In this document: in pieces, positions 7,339 through 18,698 of the stretch
Layout of the letters: each line of letters starts with the position of its first letter
How positions within the stretch are numbered: the first letter of the stretch is position 1
Assembly (NCBI RefSeq): GCF_014190775.1
Contig: NZ_JACHVP010000004.1
Span: forward strand, 372,001 to 436,000
DNA from: Leifsonia aquatica
GTDB taxonomy: Bacteria > Actinomycetota > Actinomycetes > Actinomycetales > Microbacteriaceae
Length of the DNA stretch: 64,000 bases
Direction of reading: 5' to 3'
Notes under the pieces: model-generated
The model's database searches: none
Told to the model about the DNA's origin: nothing
The model's input: only the letters and a program-made list of their open reading frames with translations
Position numbers and translations under genes: made by a program

Positions 7339-10300
7339 TCAGGCGCGCACGCGACGCCGCACCAGCATCGCTGCGCCGAGACCGAGCAGCCCGAGGGCGA
7401 GCAGCAGCAGCGGGGTCGCGTCGAGGCCGGTGTCGGCGAGCCCGGAGCCTCCCGAGCCCGACGTCGACCCCGCACCGCCCTGCGCGGAGCCGCTGCCAGA
7501 GCCGCCCGAGCCGCCCGAGCCGCCGCCGTTCGCCGTCGGCAGGACGATGCCCGTGCGCAGCACGCGCTCACTGCCGTCCGGTGCGGTGCCCAACGCGACC
7601 AGGGTGTGCGCCCCCTCGTACCCGGCGGGGATCACGATGGTCAGGCGCGCCGTGCCCTGCGCGTCGGCGTCGACCACGCCCAGCGTGACCGGCACCGAGT
7701 ACAGGCCGAACGTCACCGGCGAGTCCGGTGCGAAGCCGTCCGCGACGAGGGTGATCGTCTGCCCGGGCTGCACGCCGGAGGGAACGCCCGCGAGCGGGCC
7801 GTCCGCGGTCGGAGGCACGAGCGGAAGGGTGTACGTCGGCGCGTCGGCGACGACGATGGTCAGCGTGCGCGTGACGTCCGCGCTCCCGGGCGCGACGGCG
7901 GTGAGCGTCACGGTGGAGGTCGCGGCGGCATCCGTCGTGCTCCCCGTGATGCGGGCGGTGCCGTCCGGGCCGGCGGTGAACGTCAGGCCGGCCGGAAGGG
8001 CGCCGGTCAGGGTCACGGTGGAGACCGCCGGGTAGGCGGGGCCGGTCGCGATCCCGAAGTCGACGTCCACGCCGCGCGTGACGTCGAGCGTGGACGGACC
8101 GGTGAACACCGCGGCCTCGGCCACGACGATGGTCAGCGTCTGCGTCGTGGCGGGGGCCACGCCGTTGTCGGCGGTGACCTGGACGCTGTACGCGCCGCCC
8201 GACCCCGCCGCCGGCGTCCCGCTCAGCACGGCGGTGCCGTCGCCCGCGTCGGTGAAGCGCACCCCCTGCGGGAGCGACCCGGCCGCGGTCAGCGTGACCG
8301 CGGCGGGGAAGCCGCCGCTCGTGGTCACGGTGAAGGAGCCGGCCGCCCCGGCAGTGAACGGGGCGGAAGCCGCGCTGGTGATGGCCGGCGACTCCGCGAC
8401 GGTCAGCGCGAAGCTCTGGGTCGCATCCGGCTGGTAGCTGTTGGAGGCGGTGAGCGTGAACGTGTGGACTCCCGCAGAACCGGCCGGGGGCGTGCCCGCG
8501 AGCGTGCCGGTCTTGTCGCCGTTGTCGGTCATCGTGAGCCAGGCCGGGAGGCCGGAGGCGCTGAGTGCGGCGTTCGGGAAGCCGGTGGTGGTGACCGCGA
8601 AGGTGTGCGCGGCGCCGTCGAGCAGGAAGGTCGTGCCGGCCGCGCTGCTGAACGTCGGCGCCGTGCCGACGGAGAGCGTCGCATCGGCCGAGACCGAGCC
8701 CGCCGAGTTCTCGAAGGTGACACGGTACCGGTTGCCGTCGTCTCCCGCCGCCGCCGTGAATCCGTAGCTGGTGGCCGTCGCCCCCGTGATCGGGGCGTAC
8801 GACGCGCCGCCGTCGGTCGAGACGGACCACTGGGCGGTCGGTGCCGGGAAGCCCGAGGCGGCCGCCGTGAAGACCACGGGCGCGCCGGCGACGACCTTCT
8901 GGTCGGCCGGCGCCGTCGTGACGGCCGGCGCCGTCCTGACCGTCAGGGTGAGGTCGCCGGAGGCCGCGGGAGCGACGCCGTTGGAGGCGGTGACGCCGAG
9001 GGCCGCGACACCTCCCGAGCCGGTCGGGGTGCCGGAGATCGTGCCGGAGCCGTCGCCGTTGTCGACGAAACCGAGACCGGTCGGCAGCGTGCCGGTCAGC
9101 GCGAGCGCCGGGACGGGATAGCCGCGATCGGTGGTGACGGTGAAGCTGAAGCCCTGGCCCACGGTCGCCGTCGCGACCGCGCTGCTGGTGAGAACGGGCG
9201 CCTCCTGCACCGTCAGGGTCAGCGTCTGCGCGGCCGCCGCTCCGACGCCGTTGCCGGCCGTGAGCGAGAGCGTGCGGACGCCGCCGGTCTTCGCGGCCGG
9301 GGTGCCGGCGATGGTCGCCGTGCCGTCGTGGTTGTCGGTGAAGGTCAAACCGGAGGGCAGCGTGCCGACGAGCGTGATCGGGTCCGGCGTCGGCCGGCCG
9401 GTCGTGGTCACGGTGAACGAACCGGCGGAGCCCGCCGTGAAGGAGGCCGCATTCGGGCTTGTGATCGCTGACGTCTGGTTCAGGACGTAGGTGAGGGCCT
9501 GATCCACTGTGCCCCCGGCGTTGGAGGCGCGCACGGTCACGGGATAGTCCTTCGCGGCGTCCATCGGCGTGCCCGAGACGGTCGCGGTCCCGTCGCCGTT
9601 GTCCACGAAAACGACGCCGGTCGGGAGGCCGCCGATCAGGGAGAGAGCCGGAGTCGGGTAGCCCGTTGTGGACACGGTGAAGGTGCCTGCCGTCCCGATG
9701 ACGCCGGTCGCGGTGCTGCCGGTGGTGAACGCCGGCGGCGCGGACAGCACCACCGTGGTGACGGCGGAGGCCGCGCCCAGCGTGGCGGAGGCGGTGGCCA
9801 ACCCGGGCTGCATCAGACCGAGGGCCGCCGTGGCGACGCCGCCGGACATGGTGGCGCTCAGGGGCGAGACCGTGCCGGCGGTCCCCGTCCGGCCGAATGC
9901 GACGCTCGTGCCCTCGAACGCGGTCAGGTCCGACGGTGTGACGGAGGCGCCGGCCGAGTCGGTGAGCAGGCTGGCCGTGAGCGTGGTGGTGGTCTGCGGG
10001 GCGACGAGCGTCGCCGGCGACGCCGTGAGCCTGAGGGTCAGGTACGGGGCTGCCGTGACCGCGCCCGCGGCGGTGTCGCAGCCGCTCGCCCCCGGGGCGC
10101 CGCCGCAGCCCCACCAGTTGCGGGCGAGATCGGCCGTGCCACCGGACTGCTTCACGGCGGGGGCGGAGTTGCCCGCGATCCGGTTGTAGCGGGCCGAGAG
10201 CGTGCCGCCCGTCACCGCGATCGCCGAGCCGGCGTTGGCGGGATTCGTGTTCGCCGCGAAGGTGGATCCGGTCACCGACAGGGACCCGCCGTCGAGCCAG

Positions 10301-11208
10301 AGCCCCGCGCCCGGGAACGAGGCGCTGCCGACGGGCGCATTGCTCGTGAAGGTGCTCGAGGTGATCGACATCGCGGCGCCGCCGTGCGGATCGCTGACGG
10401 CGACCGCCGCGCCCCCGTTCACTCCGGACGCCGTCGCCCGGTTGTTCGCGAAGGTGCTGCCCTGGATGTTCAGCCGCTCGCCCGAGGTCGTCCCGGTCGC
10501 CTGGTAGTAGAGCGCGCCGCCCGAGGCGATGCCGGAGGAGTTGAAGCTGAAGCTCGTCGACCGCACGTCCAGCGACCCGCCGATGAACTGGACGGCGCCG
10601 CCCGGGTTGGCCGTCGAGCCCGCCGCCGTCGTGTTCGCCGAGTTGTCGGTGAAGAGGGAGGCCGAGATCACCAGCGAGTCGGCGGCAGCGGCGTTGCCGG
10701 AACCGCCGATGATCGCGCCGCCCCCGTAGACGTTGTCCACGCCGCCGCGCAGGGTGACCTTGTCGATCGTGACCGCGATGCCCCCGACCTGCAGCGGGTC
10801 GAGGGTGAGCAGCTGCTGCGTGCCCGACCCCACCAGGACCGTGCCGGTCGTCGACGCTCCCTGGATGGTGATGTCGGTCCCGGCCGTTGTCCCCACGCCG
10901 ATCGCGCCGTCCGAGAGGGTGTAGATGCCGTACGGGACGGCGACGATGGTGGAGCCGCCGAGGTTCGAGGCGACGCAGAGCGCGGCGCGCAGCGTGACCG
11001 GGCTGCCGGGGTCGACCACGGACGGCGTCGTGCACGCGCTGTTGGGGTCGGTGTCGGCGGTGCTCGTCACGGCGATGGTCCGGTCGGCCGCCTGGGCAGG
11101 CGCGGCGATGCCGACTCCGAGGAGGGCGGCGACGAGGGCGGTGACGGTCGCGGTCGCGACGAGGGCCAGGTCACGAGCGGACGGGCGTCGAGCAAGCGGG
11201 CGATGCAT
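7339..11208 (-). CDS. LAxTG-anchored surface protein: beta-helix plus tandem Ig-like (He_PIG) repeats
   Basis: A 1289-residue cell-wall protein. Residues 1-41 are a Sec signal (core ALVAALLGVGIA, cleavage near AQAAD). Residues about 45-375 form a right-handed parallel beta-helix of the polymorphic-outer-membrane/CSLREA style, with GGxI/GNxA turns. A linker follows. From about 490 there are six putative-Ig (He_PIG) units marked by LPxGLxFxDNGDGTAxISGTP, plus one Ig-like module (PADQKVVAGAPVVFTA) in the middle. The C-terminus has a Gly/Ser linker, LADTG at residues 1257-1261, a hydrophobic helix and an Arg tail: a sortase signal of the LAxTG type associated with class E sortases. It is divergent from the tail-collar operon. 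The likely role is adhesion or a surface scaffold; no catalytic motif was seen. Confidence 0.88.
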   Translation of the reverse strand: MHRPLARRPSARDLALVATATVTALVAALLGVGIAAPAQAADRTIAVTSTADTDPNSACTTPSVVDPGSPVTLRAALCVASNLGGSTIVAVPYGIYTLSDGAIGVGTTAGTDITIQGASTTGTVLVGSGTQQLLTLDPLQVGGIAVTIDKVTLRGGVDNVYGGGAIIGGSGNAAAADSLVISASLFTDNSANTTAAGSTANPGGAVQFIGGSLDVRSTSFSFNSSGIASGGALYYQATGTTSGERLNIQGSTFANNRATASGVNGGAAVAVSDPHGGAAMSITSSTFTSNAPVGSASFPGAGLWLDGGSLSVTGSTFAANTNPANAGSAIAVTGGTLSARYNRIAGNSAPAVKQSGGTADLARNWWGCGGAPGASGCDTAAGAVTAAPYLTLRLTASPATLVAPQTTTTLTASLLTDSAGASVTPSDLTAFEGTSVAFGRTGTAGTVSPLSATMSGGVATAALGLMQPGLATASATLGAASAVTTVVLSAPPAFTTGSTATGVIGTAGTFTVSTTGYPTPALSLIGGLPTGVVFVDNGDGTATVSGTPMDAAKDYPVTVRASNAGGTVDQALTYVLNQTSAITSPNAASFTAGSAGSFTVTTTGRPTPDPITLVGTLPSGLTFTDNHDGTATIAGTPAAKTGGVRTLSLTAGNGVGAAAAQTLTLTVQEAPVLTSSAVATATVGQGFSFTVTTDRGYPVPALALTGTLPTGLGFVDNGDGSGTISGTPTGSGGVAALGVTASNGVAPAASGDLTLTVRTAPAVTTAPADQKVVAGAPVVFTAAASGFPAPTAQWSVSTDGGASYAPITGATATSYGFTAAAGDDGNRYRVTFENSAGSVSADATLSVGTAPTFSSAAGTTFLLDGAAHTFAVTTTGFPNAALSASGLPAWLTMTDNGDKTGTLAGTPPAGSAGVHTFTLTASNSYQPDATQSFALTVAESPAITSAASAPFTAGAAGSFTVTTSGGFPAAVTLTAAGSLPQGVRFTDAGDGTAVLSGTPAAGSGGAYSVQVTADNGVAPATTQTLTIVVAEAAVFTGPSTLDVTRGVDVDFGIATGPAYPAVSTVTLTGALPAGLTFTAGPDGTARITGSTTDAAATSTVTLTAVAPGSADVTRTLTIVVADAPTYTLPLVPPTADGPLAGVPSGVQPGQTITLVADGFAPDSPVTFGLYSVPVTLGVVDADAQGTARLTIVIPAGYEGAHTLVALGTAPDGSERVLRTGIVLPTANGGGSGGSGGSGSGSAQGGAGSTSGSGGSGLADTGLDATPLLLLALGLLGLGAAMLVRRRVRA

Positions 11209-11383
11209 CGGTTGTCTGGCTCCTCGCCGGGCTCGGGAATTCCGGCTTTCTCGATGCTAGTGGCGACGGCATACCGGCCGTTGTCCCCTCTCTAAGGGCC
11301 AGAGACGCCGAACGGGGATGCCCTAAGCTCGCATCCAGGCTGCGCGCCTCCCGACCGGCGCACAGCACCCAGAGAGGACAACC

Positions 11384-11821
11384 GTGCCCGAGGTCTCGCG
11401 CCGTGCCGTGATGGCCACCGCTCTGGGCGGCCTCGGCCTCGCCGTTCTGGTACCCGCCGCGCCGGCCTTCGCCCGCACCGCTGCCGGTGCCGGCTCCTCC
11501 ACCCCGGTCGCGGCGCCCGCCTCCGGTCTCGCGGATCCCGTCCGCTCGCTCTTCACACCCGCGATCGGTCGTGCGTTCACCGCCGTCGACGGCGAGCGCA
11601 CCCTCCACATCGTCCTCACCGCCGTCGAGGACCTCTCGCCCGATGCCGCGGGCGACGAGCACCGCTTCCTGCTGCTCTTCACCGCGGACGGCTACTCCCC
11701 CGCCGACGGGATCTTCACGCTCAGCCGTGCGGGCGCGCCGGATGTCGCCCTCTTCATCAGCCCGATCGGGCGCGGCGGCCTGACCCGCACGCTGCAGGCC
11801 GTCGTCAACCGGACGGCGTGA
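11384..11821 (+). CDS. Secreted DUF6916-like protein with Tat-type signal
   Basis: A 145-residue protein from a GTG at 11384 with an AGAGAGG site. The N-terminus SRRAVMATALGGLGLAVLVPAAPAFA is a Tat-style leader (twin Arg then hydrophobic core). The mature part, LFTPAIGRAFTAVDGE...FLLLFTADGYSPADGIFTL...ALFISPIGRG, resembles the small DUF6916 beta-domain also seen two genes downstream. It is first in a tightly packed operon with a GNAT, a second DUF6916-like protein and three tail-collar proteins. The stop overlaps the GNAT start (TGATG). Function unknown. Confidence 0.72.
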   Translation: MPEVSRRAVMATALGGLGLAVLVPAAPAFARTAAGAGSSTPVAAPASGLADPVRSLFTPAIGRAFTAVDGERTLHIVLTAVEDLSPDAAGDEHRFLLLFTADGYSPADGIFTLSRAGAPDVALFISPIGRGGLTRTLQAVVNRTA

Positions 11822-12285
11822 TGGCGCTGCTGACGGCCGGGCTGCGCGCGGCGACCCCTGCCGACGACGCATTCCTGCGCCGGGTGTTCCTCGACAGCCG
11901 CCGCTCCGAGTTCGCGGGCGTGCCGGCCGATCAGGTCGACCCGCTCCTCGCCCTGCAGTACCGGGCACACGCCGCCGACCGCCGCGCCCGTCACCCGCAC
12001 GCGGAGACCGCGATCATCGTCGTCGACGACGACCCCGTCGGCTCCGTGACGGTGGACCGCGACGGCGGCCGGATGCACCTGGTCGACATCGCCGTCCTCG
12101 CCTCTCATCGCGGCCGCGGCATCGCCTCGGAGATCCTCGGCGAGCTCGTCCGGACCACGGAGCACGCGACGCTCACCGTGTGGAGCCTGAACGCGGGGGC
12201 GCGCCGGTTGTACGAGCGGTTCGGATTCCAGGTGGTCTCCGAACAGTTCGGCTACGTCCTGATGGCGACGGAGGTCGACGGATGA
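11821..12285 (+). CDS. GNAT N-acetyltransferase in tail-collar operon
   Basis: A 154-residue GNAT-fold acyltransferase. Motif A reads LVDIAVLASHRGRGIASEIL (residues about 82-101), with the RGRGIA pyrophosphate loop for acetyl-CoA. The C-terminal NAGARRLYERFGF is the typical motif B. It overlaps its neighbours on both sides by a few nt, so it is an integral operon member. A role in modifying an operon-encoded collar protein is a guess; the substrate is unknown. Confidence 0.85.
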   Translation: MALLTAGLRAATPADDAFLRRVFLDSRRSEFAGVPADQVDPLLALQYRAHAADRRARHPHAETAIIVVDDDPVGSVTVDRDGGRMHLVDIAVLASHRGRGIASEILGELVRTTEHATLTVWSLNAGARRLYERFGFQVVSEQFGYVLMATEVDG

Positions 12286-12605
12286 CCGCGACCCACGCCG
12301 ACTGGCAGGCGGCGTCCGGCAGCGAGGTGCGCGCGATGGCGCCCGACGGCACGGGATACGACCTGCGCCTGGTCGCCGTCTCCCCCGCCCGCGTCGACAA
12401 CGGCTGGGTGGCGTACACGCTCCGCTTCGAGAGCGGGGCCGACCTGCCCGCCGAACAGCAGACCTACGAGCTCGTCGTCGGCCCGATCGCCGAACCGGTG
12501 TTCCTCGTCCCGACCGGCCGCACCGCCGACGGACTCGCGCTCGAGGCCGTCTTCGCCCAGGCGGCGGGAACACAGGCGGCGCCGACCCCGCAGAAGGAGA
12601 GCTGA
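12282..12605 (+). CDS. DUF6916-like small protein
   Basis: A 107-residue cytoplasmic-looking protein (no signal peptide) starting in an ATGA overlap with the GNAT stop. It shows the same beta-strand pattern as the first gene of the operon: an RAMAPDGTGYDLRLVAVSP strand pair, then NGWVAYTLRFESGADLPAEQQTYEL and a VFLVPTGR closing strand. This matches what I know of DUF6916 domains found beside collar proteins. Its stop overlaps the start of the first collar gene. Function unknown. Confidence 0.7.
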   Translation: MTATHADWQAASGSEVRAMAPDGTGYDLRLVAVSPARVDNGWVAYTLRFESGADLPAEQQTYELVVGPIAEPVFLVPTGRTADGLALEAVFAQAAGTQAAPTPQKES

Positions 12606-13117
12606 TGTCCCAGCCCTACGTCGGAGAGATCCGCATGTTCGCGGGCAACTTCGCCCCGTCCGGCTGGTTGTTCTGCCGCGGCCAGGTGATCTCGATCTCC
12701 GAGAACGAGACGCTCTTCCAACTGATCGGGACGACGTACGGCGGCGATGGGCAAGAGACCTTCGGCCTCCCGGACCTGGGCGCCCGGTTCCCTGTGCACC
12801 AGGGCACGCAGCCGGGGGGCGGGTCGTTCACGATCGGCCAGATGGCTGGGACGGATGCGGTGACCGTGAGCCTCCCGCAGCTGCCGAGTCACGCGCACGC
12901 CCCGGCCGCGGCGACCACGCCGACGACGTCGAGCGCGTCGGGCGCGTACATCGCCGCGCGGGCGGACGCGCCGTTCTCGTCGGCGACCCCGTCGACGGCG
13001 CTCGCCCTGCAGCAGCTCGCACCGGCCGGCGGCTCGCAGCCCCACGAGAACCGCCAGCCCTACGTCACGGTGAGCTTCATTATCAGCCTCTACGGCATCT
13101 TCCCCTCCCCGACCTGA
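12605..13117 (+). CDS. Phage tail-collar domain protein 1 (MdpB-like)
   Basis: A 170-residue protein of the microcystin-dependent-protein/tail collar family. The N-terminal YVGEIRMFAGNFAPSGWLFC, the central ENETLFQLIGTTYGGDGQETFGLPDLGARFP and the C-terminal PHENRQPYVTVSFIISLYG are hallmark segments. The middle region is Thr/Ala-rich and variable. It is one of three homologues encoded in a row, about 165-173 residues each. It starts in overlap with the preceding stop. No capsid, sheath or tube genes are nearby, so this is not a prophage. Confidence 0.88.
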   Translation: MSQPYVGEIRMFAGNFAPSGWLFCRGQVISISENETLFQLIGTTYGGDGQETFGLPDLGARFPVHQGTQPGGGSFTIGQMAGTDAVTVSLPQLPSHAHAPAAATTPTTSSASGAYIAARADAPFSSATPSTALALQQLAPAGGSQPHENRQPYVTVSFIISLYGIFPSPT

Positions 13118-13131
13118 GCCAGGAGTCACCG

Positions 13132-13629
13132 ATGTCCGAACCCTTCCTCGGCGAGATCCGCATCGCCGCGTTCTCCTTCCCGCCCAAAGGCTGGTCGCTG
13201 TGCAACGGGCAGCTGCTGCCGATCAATCAGAACCAGGCCCTGTTCTCGCTCCTCGGCACCCAGTTCGGCGGCAACGGGCAGACGACGTTCGGGCTGCCCG
13301 ACCTGCGCGGCCGCGTCCCGGTCGGGTTCAGCTCGGACAACCCGCTCGGAAAGCTGTTCGGCGAGGCATCCCACGTGCTCAAAGTCTCCGAGCTGGCACC
13401 GCACGCCCATGCCGCCTCCGTCGCCTCGTCGGCGACCGTGACCACGCCGACGGGCACCGCCTACCTGGCGCAGCCGGGCAAGGCCGCCTACGCGGCGAGC
13501 GCGTCCACGGCCATGTCCGCCGGCTCCGTCGCGCCGGTCGGACAGAACCAGCCGCACGAGAACATGGCGCCGTACACCGTGGTGTCGTACATCATCGCCC
13601 TCACGGGCATCTTCCCCTCCCAGAACTGA
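13132..13629 (+). CDS. Phage tail-collar domain protein 2 (MdpB-like)
   Basis: A 165-residue paralogue of the preceding gene: FLGEIRIAAFSFPPKGWSLC, then [32 protein letters not shown], and the closing PHENMAPYTVVSYIIALTG. The GLPDLRGR collar signature is clearest here. A GGAG-type site (CAGGAG) precedes the ATG at 13132. Having three diverged copies suggests a heteromeric fibre-tip or collar assembly. The role is unknown. Confidence 0.88.
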   Translation: MSEPFLGEIRIAAFSFPPKGWSLCNGQLLPINQNQALFSLLGTQFGGNGQTTFGLPDLRGRVPVGFSSDNPLGKLFGEASHVLKVSELAPHAHAASVASSATVTTPTGTAYLAQPGKAAYAASASTAMSAGSVAPVGQNQPHENMAPYTVVSYIIALTGIFPSQN

Positions 13630-13636
13630 GGCCAGC

Positions 13637-14154
13637 ATGTCCAACCCGTTCGTCGGCGAGATCCGTCTCGTCGGGTTCAACTTCGCCCCGACCGGCTGGG
13701 CGTTCTGCCAGGGACAGCTGCTGTCGATCGCGCAGAACACGGCGCTGTTCTCGCTCCTGGGCACCTCCTACGGCGGGGACGGCCGCTCGACGTTCGCACT
13801 GCCCAACCTCCAGGACGCCACCGCGATGGGCACCGACCAGTCGGGCCTGTTCCCGTACGTCGGGGAGTCGGGAGGAGCGGCCGCCGTCGGTCTGACGCAG
13901 AGCCAGATCCCGTCGCACACGCACGGCGTGCTCGCCTCACCCACGCCGGGGACGACGAGCGACCCGACCAACGCGTCGTTCGCCATCCCCCGCGTCGGCC
14001 GGGTGACCGAGGCGGCGTACGGCGCTCCGGCCTCCGTCCCGCTGGCGCCCGACGCCTTCGGGGTGACCGGCGGCGGTCAGCCGCACAACAACGTCCAGCC
14101 GTCCCTCGCGCTGAACTACATCATCGCCCTGCAGGGCGTCTTCCCCCCGCGCCC

Positions 14155-14158
<4 letters not shown>
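13637..14158 (+). CDS. Phage tail-collar domain protein 3 (MdpB-like)
   Basis: A 173-residue third paralogue: [45 protein letters not shown], and a terminal [19 protein letters not shown]. The collar motif is degenerate here (ALPNLQDA rather than GLPDLRGR), so subunit roles may differ. It is the last gene of the operon. Its stop overlaps the convergent clpB stop by 4 nt, leaving no room for a separate terminator. Confidence 0.87.
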
Positions 14159-16314
<2,156 letters not shown>

Positions 16315-16341
16315 TCGTGTCCTTTCCCGAGTGGTGGCAAA

Positions 16342-16362
16342 GTTGAGTCTACTTAGCTCAAC
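16342..16362. promoter_or_regulatory. HAIR operator (HspR-associated inverted repeat) of clpB
   Basis: GTTGAGT-N7-GCTCAAC at 16342-16348/16356-16362, matching the HAIR consensus CTTGAGT-N7-ACTCAAG with the exact 7-nt spacer. It is 28 nt upstream of the clpB ATG. The cognate regulator gene hspR is at 57566-57979. Confidence 0.88.
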
Positions 16363-16445
16363 TTTCATTGGCCAGGGGGTATTCCGTTTTTGCGCGGACG
16401 AAATCGCGCTCTCGCGGCATCGGTGGTCGCCCGTACGATCCTCAC

Positions 16446-17636
16446 GTGATCACCACCGTCGCCGTCGCCGGCTACCGCTCGCTGCGCGACCTCGTGCTGC
16501 CGCTCGACCAGCTCACGGTCGTGACCGGCGCGAACGGGGTCGGCAAGTCGTCCCTCTACCGGTCGCTGCGGCTGCTCGCCGGCTGCGGTCGCGACGAGGT
16601 CGTGGTCGCGGTGGCGCGGGAGGGCGGACTCGACTCGACGCTCTGGGCCGGTCCCGAGCAGATCGGCCGGGCGGTGCGGGAGGGGCGGTCGCCGGTGCAG
16701 GGCACGGTGCGCAGCGGCCCCATCTCGCTCCGACTCGGCGTGCAGCTCGACGACGACGGCGACGGACTCGGCTACGCGCTCGACCTCGGGCTGCCCAACA
16801 CGCGCAAGTCGGCTTTCGGGCGCGACCCGGAGCTCAAGGCGGAGACGCTCTGGACGGGCAGCGGCCCCCGACCGTCGAGCGTCGCCGCCGAGCGTCGTGG
16901 CGGTCACGTGCGCGTGCGCGACGACGACGGCGCCTGGACCGAACTCGGCCGCTCCCTCCGGCCGTTCGAGAGCCTGCTCACGGAGGTCGTCGATCCCATG
17001 CGCGCGCCCGAGGTCCTTCGGATGCGCGAGAACCTGCGGTCGTGGCGGTTCTACGACCACTTCCGCACCGACGCGACCGCACCCTCCCGCCTCCCGCAGC
17101 TCGGCACCCGCACCCCCGTGCTCGCGGCAGACGGCGCCGACGTCGCGGCCGCCGTGCAGACCATCCGCGAACTCGGCGGCGGGGATGCGTTCGACGCCGC
17201 GATCGAGGACGCCTTCCCGGGCAGCCGGGTGGAGGTCGTCGTCGACGGCACGCAGTTCACGCTCGCCGTGCACCAGCACGGACTGCTGCGTCCGCTCGCC
17301 GGGCCCGAGCTCTCGGACGGCACGCTGCGGTACCTGCTCTGGGCCACCGCGCTGCTGTCGCCGCGGCCCCCGCAGCTGCTCGTGGTCAACGAGCCGGAGA
17401 CGAGCCTGCACCCCGATCTCCTGCCGGCGCTCGGCTCCCTCATCGTCGCGGCCTCGTCGAACGCGCAGACCCTCGTCGTGACCCACTCGCAGGTGCTGCT
17501 CGACGCGATCGAGGGCGCCGCCGCCGACCGCGACGGTGTGCGACGCGTCGAGCTCGAGAAGCGCTTCGGCGAGACGGTGGTGCTGGGCCAGGAGGGCCTA
17601 CTCGACCGGCCGTCCTGGCACTGGCCGAACCGGTGA
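16446..17636 (+). CDS. AAA-family ATPase, RecF/SMC-like (AAA_21 type)
   Basis: A 396-residue ABC/SMC-type ATPase. [10 protein letters not shown] (about residues 29-38) is the Walker [12 protein letters not shown] (about 292-302) the ABC-like signature, and [16 protein letters not shown] (about 315-330) the Walker B with D-loop-like continuation. [12 protein letters not shown] is the switch His. This matches stand-alone predicted ATPases of unknown target. The GTG at 16446 is chosen because TACGAT (16434-16439) lies 6 nt upstream, giving a leaderless start; a longer reading frame from 16368 would run through the clpB promoter. It has no nuclease partner, so a defence role is not supported. Confidence 0.82.
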   Translation: MITTVAVAGYRSLRDLVLPLDQLTVVTGANGVGKSSLYRSLRLLAGCGRDEVVVAVAREGGLDSTLWAGPEQIGRAVREGRSPVQGTVRSGPISLRLGVQLDDDGDGLGYALDLGLPNTRKSAFGRDPELKAETLWTGSGPRPSSVAAERRGGHVRVRDDDGAWTELGRSLRPFESLLTEVVDPMRAPEVLRMRENLRSWRFYDHFRTDATAPSRLPQLGTRTPVLAADGADVAAAVQTIRELGGGDAFDAAIEDAFPGSRVEVVVDGTQFTLAVHQHGLLRPLAGPELSDGTLRYLLWATALLSPRPPQLLVVNEPETSLHPDLLPALGSLIVAASSNAQTLVVTHSQVLLDAIEGAAADRDGVRRVELEKRFGETVVLGQEGLLDRPSWHWPNR

Positions 17637-17640
17637 CGCA

Positions 17641-17683
17641 CGACGCCCCGGTCACCGCGGTCTCCCGCGGCGCCGGGGCGTCG
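17641..17683. terminator. Strong hairpin between convergent genes
   Basis: CGACGCCCCGG (17641-17651) pairs with CCGGGGCGTCG (17673-17683), with an inner CCGCGG/CCGCGG-type stem. It lies between the ATPase stop and the convergent lipoprotein stop. It lacks a long T-run, so strength is uncertain, but it probably serves both directions. Confidence 0.6.
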
Positions 17684-17704
17684 GATGTGCGATCGATCAG
17701 AGGG

Positions 17705-18193
17705 TCAGGCGCAGACCTTGCCGACCTCGGTGAAGGACTCGGTGATCGCGGTCGCCTTCGCGCCGACCGAGCTGGCGTCGACGGAGGCCGGGTTCTGCAC
17801 GGCGTCGTGGAGGAAGGTCGCGTAGTCGTCGATGGCGGCGGCGGCCTTGTCGACCGGAGCCTTGACCTCGGGGTTGCCGACCTTGTCCTTGATGGACGTC
17901 ATGGTGTCGTTCATCTGGTCGAACAGGGCGAGCGCCTTCTGCGGGTCGGACATGGCGGCGCTGGCCTCGCTCTGCATGCTCTGCAGCTTCTCCAGACCCG
18001 ACTTGACGACGGCGCAAGCGTCGGCCTTGGACTGGTCGGTCGAGGCCTTCGCGGCGGCGGACGGCTTCGACGAGGCGGACGAGGACGACGACGAGTCGCC
18101 CGACCCTCCGGCCGAACAACCGGTGAGGGCGGCGGTGACGGTGGCGATGGTGACGGCGGCGAGCGCGAGACGCGCTCCGAAAGTCTTCTTCAT
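17705..18193 (-). CDS. Secreted lipoprotein, Ala/Ser-rich, unknown function
   Basis: A 162-residue lipoprotein: [26 protein letters not shown] with lipobox ALTGC (Cys about 26). A Ser-rich spacer follows, then a helical domain (residues about 50-160) with two further Cys (DACAVV and the terminal KVCA) that could form a disulfide between its ends. The ATG at 18193 is the only start that leaves the signal peptide at the N-terminus. No family is recognised. A single-gene unit by spacing. Confidence 0.75.
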   Translation of the reverse strand: MKKTFGARLALAAVTIATVTAALTGCSAGGSGDSSSSSSASSKPSAAAKASTDQSKADACAVVKSGLEKLQSMQSEASAAMSDPQKALALFDQMNDTMTSIKDKVGNPEVKAPVDKAAAAIDDYATFLHDAVQNPASVDASSVGAKATAITESFTEVGKVCA

Positions 18194-18323
18194 GGTTCCC
18201 CTGTGTTGGAGCGGCGGCGGCCGCAACGTTCCCCCTGCGGTTGAGAGGCCGCTGGCCACGATAGCAAACCCATAGGAACGGCAATGCGGCGCGTGCGCCT
18301 CCCGCGCTTGTACGCTGACGATG

Positions 18324-18683
18324 ATGATCGACCCGATGGACCTCCACATCGTCCTCATGGACAGCGCCTCGGCGGCCGCCCTGGCGCAGATCCTGCCCCT
18401 CCTGCTGCTGACCCTCATGGTCGAGTTCCGCCGGGTGGAGCTGCACCACCGCGGCCGGGTGCGGGTGACGCGCCTCCTGCTGGGCGTCTTCTTCCTGGTG
18501 TTCGGCTTCATCGAGACGGTGCTGGTGCTGTCGATCGACGGGTCGTTCATCCCGTTCCAGTGGAGCGACCTGGCCGCCGCGCTGGTGATCTTCGGCCTGC
18601 TTGCGCTGCTCTTCTGGCTGTCGATGCTCGACAGCCCGAGCCGTCGCAAAGCACGGGCTGCTCAGGACGAGGACTTTGACTAG
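18324..18683 (+). CDS. Three-helix membrane protein, unknown function
   Basis: About 119 residues with three hydrophobic segments (about 18-33, 50-72, 82-102) and a charged C-terminal tail (SPSRRKARAAQDEDFD). A TACGCT -10 box (18311-18316) lies 7 nt before the second of two tandem ATGs (18321 and 18324). The second is chosen as a probable leaderless start. It converges on the PPK2 gene, with a gap of only 15 nt. Confidence 0.65.
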   Translation: MIDPMDLHIVLMDSASAAALAQILPLLLLTLMVEFRRVELHHRGRVRVTRLLLGVFFLVFGFIETVLVLSIDGSFIPFQWSDLAAALVIFGLLALLFWLSMLDSPSRRKARAAQDEDFD

Positions 18684-18698
18684 CGCAGAGTCCGCGCC

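Noticed and set aside
7568-11035. 1155-codon open frame in another frame of the surface-protein gene
   Set aside because: Arg/His/Gly-rich translation typical of frame shadows; the true frame has a signal peptide, repeated Ig units and a sortase signal.
16446-17636. ATPase as a defence gene (retron, Septu or OLD type)
   Set aside because: No nuclease or TOPRIM domain and no effector gene adjacent; composition equals that of the neighbours.
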